Of a DNA stretch of 64,000 nucleotides, positions 56,218 to 64,000 are shown piece by piece. The DNA is from Trametes villosa (taxonomy: Eukaryota > Basidiomycota > Agaricomycetes > Polyporales > Polyporaceae). The DNA lies in contig PUDQ02000032.1 of assembly GCA_002964805.2 (NCBI GenBank), positions 868,001 to 932,000 of the forward strand. The letters run 5' to 3'. The notes beneath the pieces were generated by a model, which worked only from the letters and a program-made list of their open reading frames with translations, did not search any database and was not told the DNA's origin. The position numbers were made by a program, and so were the translations under genes. Every line of letters begins with the position of its first letter. Position 1 is the stretch's first letter.

Positions 56218-56804
56218 ATGGGCCAGGTACGTGCGCGCAGGATACAGACTGCAGTTTTCGCGGCTCCCTGTACATGACTGACTGAGGATTTCCTTCGAGC
56301 AGGGAGCTTCTCACGTTGTGGCGCCGTCACTCGAGGTGGAAGAGCTTTCTTTTCATGAGCTTATTGCGGTGTTGCCAGAGACCCTGCAGCGGGATAGGCA
56401 CTGCTATGTAGGGTACGTCAATGTATGTTGTGTGCCTATCAACACTCAGCGCTGACTCACGTCGTAGACGCGAGACAGTGCGTGGCGTGCTTTTCCACCT
56501 CTATCCGTTGTACTCACCCGAGAATGGTGGCGCTCCTAGCTGGCACGCTCCGACGCCACCCTCACGCAGATGCTCGTAGACATCCGCTCTCGCTTCAATG
56601 CGCTCGCCCCGATCGACAGGCTGCCGCCAGAGATCTTTCGTTACATCTTTGAGCTTGTCGTTCAGGCCGCCGAGGATCGCACCTTCAAGACCCGCGAGCA
56701 CGCTTTAGAGCGTGTCCCGACGTTGCGCCCAACCCGAACCCTGTCCCATGTGTCCAGCCGATGGCGCGCCATCGCACTCAAGACGCCTGCTCTCTGGACG
56801 CGGG
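56218..56804 (+). pseudogene. F-box paralogue 7, front part (inverted)
   Basis: Exons 56218-56226 (MGQ), 56303-56412, micro-exon 56468-56477 (GRET junction) and 56540-56804 carry the complete F-box: LPPEIFRYIFELVVQ and LSHVSSRWRAIALKTPALW. The frame then runs into antisense ABC transporter sequence at 56804 and stops within a few codons (TGA at 56825). The exon layout equals that of paralogue 6. Joined in thought to 44540-43131 on the other strand, it yields one continuous frame of 601 codons including the terminal stop. As it stands it could only make an F-box-only fragment of about 130 residues. Confidence 0.88.
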
Positions 56805-56805
56805 C
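56804..56805. other. Right breakpoint of the 12.26-kb inversion
   Basis: Plus-strand F-box coding sequence (...CTCTGGACGCGGG) meets minus-strand ABC coding sequence (GACTGCG read outward). No filler, no flanking inverted repeat at either breakpoint, and one base of ambiguity with the left breakpoint. Confidence 0.85.
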
Positions 56806-59082
56806 GCAGTCTTCTCCGACGCCTTGATTCCGGCGGCTTGCAACACAGCGTCATGATTCATCTCAGGCGCGAGAAATGCCCTAGGGACAGTCATAGGTCC
56901 CCCGTATCGCGTGCTGATCGGACTATTCAGGTATGTGTCGAAACCGTCCGGTAGCCTCTCCATGGCTTCTTCCATACCACTGAGGCGCGCAGCGAGCCGC
57001 ACGCGGTCATCAGCCCAGGCTCCTCGCGGATCGCCGAGTGCAATAGTATCCTGGATCTACGTGGAGAATTTCAGTAGTATGCGGCGGATATTCGGGAATC
57101 CACTTACGGATAGAGGGAAGTACGTATAGTCCTGGAAGAGCACGGAGATTGCCTGCCGAAGGTCGCTGAGTTTTAAGGTGCGTATGTCGAGGCCATTCAG
57201 CAGAATTCGTCCCTCCCCCGGGTCATACAACCTCACGATCAGCTTGAGTATCGTGCTCTTCCCAGAGCCGCTGGCTCCAACGATCACCTAGAGCATACTC
57301 TTTAGCAACCGCTCCCTCCCGATGGTACGTGACCGGCGAAGGACGGAGTGCGTACACAGAGCTGACCCGGTAGGACACAGAATGACACATGTTGCAAAGC
57401 GTAGTCTGCGGCTGCGGGGTACTTGAACGACACGTTCCTATGTCGTGGCGTATTGTTAGAACACCGCTTATAACGAGTAGAAGATGTCACCACGCACTTG
57501 AATTCAATCGTCAGCCCGGACCTGATCTGAGCCGTATCCTCTGGAAACGGTTTGGACCCATCGCAGACCACATTGGGGATGGCGGCAGCAGAGTACAAGG
57601 TCCCTACAGTACTGAGCCGGTGTGCCACCGATCGTGACATCAGCCACCACCGCCGCAGATCACCTGCGGTAGCTTTCGCCGTACTCTCGATGAGATGGGC
57701 GGACGCCAGCCCCACGGGCATGCTCGCTGGATGGATCACTGAGCGCAGAGTGAAAAGAATCTATGCGAACGACATGAGCTTCGGAGGGATTTACAAATGA
57801 TGTGCCACGCATCTGGGGCAGTTCAGTGAGGGGATACTGCAGGAGGTGCAGTAACCGTCCAAGGATAGGAGCGGGCGGACTCGTTTGCCATTCTGTGAGC
57901 GCACGGTCCCCATCTCCTGCTTCTCTGAAAGCGTTCTCGTAGGCTGTAGAACGATCTCTAAGGTACCTGAACCGCAATGGGATTGTGAGAACGTACTAGA
58001 CACTGCGTGCCCTTCCAGGTTGCCTGCGATAAGCTCCTTGCGATAAGTGGAGTCTTCGATGATATAATGCCATCCGCGCATCCGCAGATAGTTCGGGTCC
58101 CTTGTAGTGGCAAACCAAACTATGTAGAGAATTTGAGTGTCTGCTCAAGCATGGATCGATCGAATACTTACCAGCATGGCTTCCCCCGAGCATTCCTGAA
58201 GTTACGAGCCATGGTAGTATCGTCTGCGAAACGAGCGTGACACCGCCTAGCAACGTGCCATTGCCTTGACTACGCAAGACTTGCGCGAGCACCCAGATCT
58301 GGGTGCTGGCTCGTAAGCTCGACGTGACGAAGTCCAGCCGGACATGCAATGTGGTGTAAGGGACGGTATTGGTGAAATGTGGCCCCAGCGATATCTCTTG
58401 CAACTGCGCTTGCACCGACCCCGGTGCCAATGTGGGGAGATCCAGCCGTGCAAACGCGCGGAAGACGTGAGATGCATTCCACAGCCGAGTGCTTCGCCAT
58501 AAATCCTCCCGAACGCGGTCACCAACGAGACGAGCGAGAAAGCTCGCGATGGCGCAAGCAAGGCGGCCCACGCAAATGTGAACTAAGGCGTCCTTGTCGA
58601 CAGTACGTGTCTCGAGAACGGTTCGCATCTACTCGCCAAGTTCAGGTTAGTGTCGGTGGCGCCTTCCACGCTGCGAAGAGTTGTACGTACAATTTGCAGT
58701 AGTTGCCCGTGATACCTGTTGGACATATTAGCTGACACGCGTGATAATCGTGAGGCAACATGGGGGCGACACACACCACAATGTCAAGGCAGGGATCAGC
58801 GACATGGCGAGCTCGGCCGCACAGTATAATACAAAAAGTCTCGGGAAGCCAGAAATCGCAAAGACTTCTTGTGCCATACGCCAGACGTCAGGGAGAGATG
58901 CTAATATTTGCCCACCAATCCAACACGGCCGTCTTCAGCCGAACGTATGGCGACCACGTCGCCGATATGGGGGATTCTTCGTACATATCCCACACACCCC
59001 GACGCGTACGTCTGATACGCCCTGGAATGCGAGGTGTGCCGTTGACGGTCGGATACACTTCAGGCTCGTCCTGAACAGACAT
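56805..59082 (-). pseudogene. ABC transporter B, front part (left outside the inversion)
   Basis: Starts at 59082 and follows the splice pattern of transporters A and C through the Walker A exon ([14 protein letters not shown], about 57287-57108) and the next exon to GIKASEKTA at 56805, just before the ABC signature motif. Exon 1 has a 2-nt loss in a CT run (58891-58898). TGA then follows, while the other frame continues with PDVWRMAQEVFAI aligned to A and C. The N-terminus VYPTVNGTPRIPG...RRGVWDMYEES matches the family. The signature, Walker B and C-terminus are at 44541-45702. A third-family-member pseudogene with three independent lesions (frameshift, inversion, transposon). Confidence 0.86.
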
Positions 59083-60424
59083 GATGAGTGCAGAGGGGAA
59101 GCTGGGTATCTATCGATCAATCCTTTGAGTGCTATAACCCATCCCTGTGTAAGGCGCTTTACCGCCGTATATTCAGAGCGCTGACAACACGTATCGATGT
59201 TCTCACCCTGATGTGCTTAGTGCCGGTGTGACCAAGGCGATCGATTAGGACGAGCTTTCTTTTCGTAGGTAGGCCTCAGCAATTCCCAGAATGGCGTGGT
59301 TCGTGCAGCATATGGAACTGGCACGGCGATATTCCGGAAGAACGTCATGATCACTCAGGAGAACGTTCAAGGGATTTCGAGGTCCGAGGGCTGCCGCAAG
59401 TCTCATTCAGTCGGTTGCAAGGCTGGTGGCAGAAAGCCCTCGAAGATATGCGATATGAGCTAGTACCAGGTGGCTGTAGAAGAAGTCGATCATAAGAATG
59501 CGAGTTGTCGGACTCGGCGAGAGTTTCTCAGGCGGGCGTTGTTTGTCCTTGTTAATTTCAGAAGCTGTCGTCAAATATACGCAAACACCTCCGAGTTCCA
59601 AATACCCACTGGGGACACCCTCAGACACCTGCCACTCTGTGGTACCAACCGCCAGTACCGCCGATTCAGAACTTCTGGCAGTCGCCACAGCTCAAGCCAG
59701 GATTCGCGCTCGTCTGATATCTGGCTTGACCCCGGATGGTGTAATTATTATCCGGCAACGATCGTGAAGATCAGCAATACTCAGCAAGTAATCTGAAGCA
59801 AGCTTGCTGCTTCTGGTCGTGGAAGGTCAGAAGATCATACTACTCTCGGCGCTCCAGCGATTTACGAGTTCAACGGGAGGAAGGTACGGAAAGCTTGGTG
59901 GACAGAGCCTGTGTAGTTTACTACCGTGAGATCGCACGCAAATTCGGGCACTAGCGTGTGATCAGGAAAGAGACATGATGTCCATTCGTGAACGCACACT
60001 CTACTACATATAAGTAATTTCGTCCAGAGATAGCGTCGTGAGGGGTGTTGAGAGGTCCCCGGGCGTGCTATGAATGGTAATAATGAATTGTCACGCCTGG
60101 GCGGCACTGTGGAGGCATGGAGATCGTCAGAAGATGTGACGAGCTCCGAGCAGATTCCAGGCGTTGCACATCCACGTCAATGAGCAAATACATGGTATGT
60201 ATAGCTCCTCTCGGGCCTAGGTGCGCTACCAGAACAGGTACTTTGGTCGATGTATCCATGAGATGATACGTCGAGACATGGGGGCAGAAGGAGGAAGATG
60301 ATGCGCTGGCGTGTGCCAACGTGTCGATCGAAATGGGCGCTTGAAAACGTCCGCCTCTTTCTCTCTGACCACGACCAAGTCTGCCTCGGGGAAAACAAGG
60401 TTACTACAAGACAGTTTCGCGACG
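59083..60424. other. 1.3-kb gene-free region
   Basis: Divergent promoter region between ABC transporter B and F-box paralogue 8. ORFs at 59407-59796 and 60068-60319 have no supporting motifs. No repeats recognised. Confidence 0.5.
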
Positions 60425-62488
60425 ATGGAGACGACCGGGACTCATAACACTCCATTTCTCGCTCTCATGGAACAACTGAAGCAAGCACTCGATAGCAACA
60501 TGCATCTCCAGCTGTCGTAAGTACACTTCAACTTGCGAGCTCTTGCGCTGGTAATCGCAGATGTTCTGACGGCTTCGGGTCGCGTTTTAGTCCCGAACAT
60601 GTGCGTGCATCTTCTGACCAATGGTTTTTCTGCGGTGAAGCTGAGACGGGATCTATAGCAATTGTTGGCAATCCACACCATGGCGGACGCGATCTTGCGC
60701 ATCAAGCGCAATATGAACTCACTCGCTCCGGTCAACAAGCTCCCCGCGGAGCTTCTTACACTCATACTCGAGTATGCCATCTCCCATGATGAGAGGATGG
60801 CTTTTTCCGGCAGGGACCCCGAGGATGCCGCGCAGCTGTACTGCGCTGACATCGTTGGAATCACACACGTCTGCCACGGATGGCGAAGCGTTGTGCTCGG
60901 TACCCCGCACTTGTGGACGTGCATTGATAACAGTTTCCCCGGTGCAAGGTTGGCAGCATTCCTGTCTCGCTCTCAGGCAGCCCCTCTCAGCCTCCGGTTC
61001 TCGAGGTCTCACTCTTCCCGCCTAGCATGTTTGGTCAGGACCTGCGGACACAGGCTGCGACGGCTCGATATCGCTGGGGTCTATGACGATGTCAAGTTGC
61101 AGCGGTCCTTACAGTTTGACGGGTCGCGCAAGTTGGAATGTGTCACTATATCGGCGGACATCGAGGAGCCGAAGCTGCCGTCGGGAAACGAGGGCCTCCG
61201 TACCGAGCTGACTGGGTTTGAGCAGTCAATCGCCTCACTGAAGGGTTTGGCGGTCTGTAACAACCGCGGCTACTGGGTGCCAATCACGCACTTCCCCGAC
61301 CTCACCCACCTCTTCTTGTGCCATCGCTTGCCAGTGGGAGCGTATGGGCGGCCGCTGCTGCGCGCTCTTGTTTCACTCCTAAGCAACGCGCCTCGGCTCC
61401 AAATCCTTCACCTTCCCGCTCTTCGTGACTCGTCCCTTGAAGTTGATCTCCCTACGAATGCCGAAGTCTCACTACGACCGGCGGCTCTCCCTCACCTCAA
61501 GTCACTAACCTTCACTTCATTCGCCGATTTACGGACATCCCTTCGCCTTGTCGCCCTGTTGGAGCTCCCCCAGGAGGTGTGCGTATATTTGGAGCACGCC
61601 AACTACCGCCCGACGGAAACACTTCTCGAATCCTGCGAAGTACACTCGATAGTGTGGCCGAACGGGATGTCCCGGCTTGAGGTGACCGTCGCCGGAAAAT
61701 CGTTGCGGATGGTCGCTGAAGGCCATCGCTCGGGAGTTTGGATCGAAGGGGAGCACGAGCCTCTCGACGTGCAGCATTGGCTGCGCCCCCTCAAGTTCGT
61801 GCTTCCTCTGGGGTGCATTCGCTCGCTCGAGTTCTCTGCCCAGCCTGGGAGGGTCCATACAGAAAGCTTGCTGTACGACCTCCTCAGCCAGCTTCCCTCT
61901 CTGGAATCAATGCGATTCCAGGTACAGCCGCGCAAGCCCGCCCGCGAACACTCCCAGTTCCGCAACGTCTCACACTATACCCCTGAGGCCGGGCTGTTCC
62001 TCGTGCTCACTCCAGGCGAAGGGGACCCGGTTATATGCCCCAGCCTTACCACGCTCTACGTCGAAGCAGGACCGAAGGAGCTCGACGGTTTGTCCCCAAC
62101 CATCATCGAGATGCTCGCCGCTCGAGCGGAAGCAGGGGCGCCGGTCAAGTCCCTCACGTTGCGGGTCTTACCGTCTACAGATACTACGCAGAGGCCGCAG
62201 AGGAAGAGAAAAAGAGATGCCGAGCCTCACAGCGAGCCCCCAGCTTCGGACGACAATCGGCGAGCTCGAGCTTCGGACGACGTTCAGCGCGGCTGGAGAC
62301 CATGTGGAGGACCTGCAACTCGAGTTCGAGTCCGCAGCATCAACTCCGAGGGAGCCGACTCACTCGATGTCAGGGACCCCATGGGACCTCTCAGAGGAGA
62401 TGGAGAACTTCTGGATCGTACCGGAAAGCGAACGCCCGCCGTGGCTCGGGAACTAACCACAGGTACAATTGTTCTTTTACCCGTATGA
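60425..62488 (+). CDS. F-box/LRR-like protein, family paralogue 8 (possible 3' frameshift)
   Basis: Exons 60425-60516 (92 nt), micro-exon 60591-60600 (SPEH junction) and one long exon from 60659. F-box LPAELLTLILEYAISH and ITHVCHGWRSVVLGTPHLW. Leucine-rich parts include FPDLTHLFLCH, LPHLKSLTF and LRLVALLELPQE. It is the most diverged member. In the main frame the C-terminus after about 62200 becomes Arg-rich and atypical, ending at 62488. The +1 frame after an A-run at 62206-62212 reads WDLSEEMENFWIVPESERPPW and stops at 62456, resembling the family's C-terminal signature. A 1-nt frameshift (real or a sequencing error) is likely. Convergent with the reductase gene. Confidence 0.75.
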
Positions 62489-62723
62489 CCGAGTATGCTG
62501 AACGCCGCCCTCTAGCCGCAACACCGAGCGCAACGTCGATGTAGACCGGGCGTGCAAGTGACGGACACCCGTTCGCAGTGTACACGTCCACAATTCCGAC
62601 TTTGTATGCGTTCAATGCGATTGTTGACTTTTCCGCCTACCCACTGCGCCTTCCTGACTACGTTTTCGCTGACACGACAAACCAGCCATAGTTCATTGTC
62701 GAAGTGATGGTCGACAGGACTAT

Positions 62724-63745
62724 TCACGCCGTAGCCCTGGAGAACCGCCGCCACATCAACCACAGCACGAGGGCCCTTGGGAGCCACAGCAGCACCCGGT
62801 ACAGCGCCGTCTTTCCGCCCAGCATCAGTTCTCGCGGCGGCCTCGGCTGGAGGGTGCTCCGCACGACACGGCGCGCGTACTCGTCCGTGGGCATGCTGTC
62901 TGCGCCCTGGCTTGCGCTGATGCGCTCGACGATGTTCGGCAGGAAGCGCGTGTAGAGGCTGTCCGGCGGGAGCGCGGCGAACGTCGAGAGCCGGTTGTTC
63001 GCGAGGTTGGAGCGCACCGCACCGGTGGTGACGGAGACGACGGCGATGTTGAGCGGGGCGCACTCCATGTAGAGCACCTCCCCGAGCGAGTGCAGCGCCG
63101 CCTTGGTTGAGGCGTAGATACCCGCCCACGGTGTTGGGCTGCGAAATTCCGGGGGGATGAGTTAGCTCGCGCCCAGAACTACCCACCCTTATGGGCGAAG
63201 GAACGCACACGTAGGCTTGAACGGAGCTGATGTTAACAATCGTGCCGCTCTTGCGCGCGGCCATGTGCGGGATGACCGCCTTGCACATCCGGATGATCGA
63301 GAACACATTCGCGTCGTATGTGCGCTTGATCTCGTCCATTGACACGTCGATTATGGGACCTACAAGAGCAAGGCGTCACCTGTTAACCTGATAGCTCTGC
63401 GTGATGCAGGCCTTCGGACCTACCGGTGCACAAGACCCCAGCGTTGTTGACGAGGACGTCGATTTTGCCTTCCTTTTCGACGATGGTGCGCACAACCTCT
63501 TGGACATTTTCCTCATCCAGAACGTCCAGAACGAGCTTTTCAACGGTGTGTTTAAAGCCGTTCATGGCCTCGAGCCGGCGCGCCGTTGCGTACACCTTGC
63601 ATCCCTGGGCGGCATACTCCTCACATCTGGCGGACTTCATCAGTATTCAATGCATCATATCCGATTTCCCTACTTACAATGCGAATCCTATGCCGCCATT
63701 AGAGCAGCCGGTCACCAGCACGACTTCGGGAGAGGCGGGCGCCAT
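62724..63745 (-). CDS. Short-chain dehydrogenase/reductase, AYR1-like
   Basis: Exons 63745-63678, 63626-63424, 63359-63209 and 63138-62724 give 278 residues. The cofactor motif VTGCSNGGIGFAL is at residues 10-22, NNAGV at about 90, ISSVQAY at about 135, and the catalytic YASTK at about 150. The C-terminus has a hydrophobic segment followed by basic residues (YRVLLWLPRALVLWLMWRRF), a membrane anchor at the position expected for AYR1-type enzymes. Family knowledge: yeast Ayr1 is an NADPH-dependent 1-acyldihydroxyacetone-phosphate reductase of ER and lipid droplets in phosphatidate synthesis. The fit rests on motif order and the tail, so another lipid-acting SDR is possible. Confidence 0.8.
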
Positions 63746-64000
63746 CGTCTAACCGCTGGCAGGGCTTGGGTGTGGTTTGAGACAAGCTACCATGTACTGT
63801 ACTGTGCCCACCAGACGTTAGGCGATGTCCCCTGTCCCCGAGGGGTCATCGCGTCGCCTATACGGGCGCTTGTCCCCATGTCCCCGGCCACCCATCGCCT
63901 ACCTGTTCCTGCCCGATTTGGTATAAATTTTGGGCGCTTCGTTCTCTCGGGCGCTTCTGCTCTCCCTAGCCAATGATATCGCCTATGTCCCCCTGTCCCC
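63746..64000. repeat. GTCCCC-rich subterminal repeats, probably edge of an element beyond the window
   Basis: The motif GGCGATGTCCCCTGTCCCC (near 63821-63840) recurs in variant form as TCGCCTATGTCCCCCTGTCCCC at the very end (63972-64000), with further TGTCCCC/TCGCCTA words between. Clustered direct and inverted short repeats like this are typical of transposon ends. It sits in the reductase promoter. Confidence 0.45.

Noticed and set aside
44540..56804. Explaining the split genes by separate duplications of gene fragments
   Set aside because: Each half occurs only once, the halves are complementary to the base, and both genes are cut at the same two points; one inversion is far simpler.
62164..62210. 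A short intron to reconcile the two frames at the 3' end of F-box paralogue 8
   Set aside because: Purine-rich, no branch point or pyrimidine tract, and below the normal intron length here.

Overview
The window is nuclear DNA of a filamentous basidiomycete, probably a mushroom-forming Agaricomycete. Genes are closely spaced and intron-rich, with short introns (about 45-70 nt) bearing GT(R)NGT donors and CTRAC-like branch points. The GC-rich coding sequence includes several typically fungal families (HET-domain proteins, large F-box arrays, fasciclin GPI proteins, a Pyp-type phosphatase). No tRNA, rRNA or CRISPR array was found.

Layout. 1-8 kb: a partial O-fucosyltransferase-like gene (-), a PNPOx-like gene (-), an ISA1-type Fe-S assembly gene (-) and a second PNPOx paralogue (+). 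8-14.4 kb: an F-box protein and two adjacent HET-domain genes (+). 14.4-16.6 kb: no gene, but a nested hairpin. 16.6-18.1 kb: a two-domain fasciclin GPI protein. 18.8-25.2 kb: three tandem F-box paralogues (+). 25.4-28.4 kb: ABC transporter A (-). 28.7-35.9 kb: proteasome assembly chaperone UMP1, a 23-exon PARP2-like gene and splicing factor MFAP1 (+). 36.1-44.5 kb: F-box paralogues 4-7 (-). 44.5-56.8 kb: an inverted block (below) holding ABC transporter C (-), an unrecognised gene (-) and a Pyp-like tyrosine phosphatase (+). 56.8-59.1 kb: the front part of ABC transporter B (-). 60.4-62.5 kb: F-box paralogue 8 (+). 62.7-63.7 kb: an AYR1-like short-chain reductase (-).

Main discovery. A roughly 12.26-kb inversion between 44540 and 56804 cuts two genes at once. 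At the left breakpoint the back part of F-box paralogue 7 (-) abuts the back part of ABC transporter B (+). At the right breakpoint the front part of the F-box gene (+) abuts the front part of the ABC gene (-). Mentally flipping the block rejoins both reading frames, with only one base of ambiguity. The ABC gene also carries a 616-bp hAT-like element with an 8-bp target-site duplication and a 2-nt frameshift. The F-box gene also carries a nonsense codon near its 3' end.

Second discovery. All eight F-box paralogues share a 10-nt micro-exon that gene finders would miss; adding it gives intact frames of about 595-622 residues in the unbroken members. Four copies of a covarying hairpin-like sequence occur, three of them just downstream of F-box stop codons. 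ABC transporters A and C both resolve to 12 exons and 715 residues with identical splice phases, which supports the models used to read the broken copy B. All exon coordinates are hand-derived from splice signals and checked by reading-frame arithmetic and paralogue comparison; no database search was possible.
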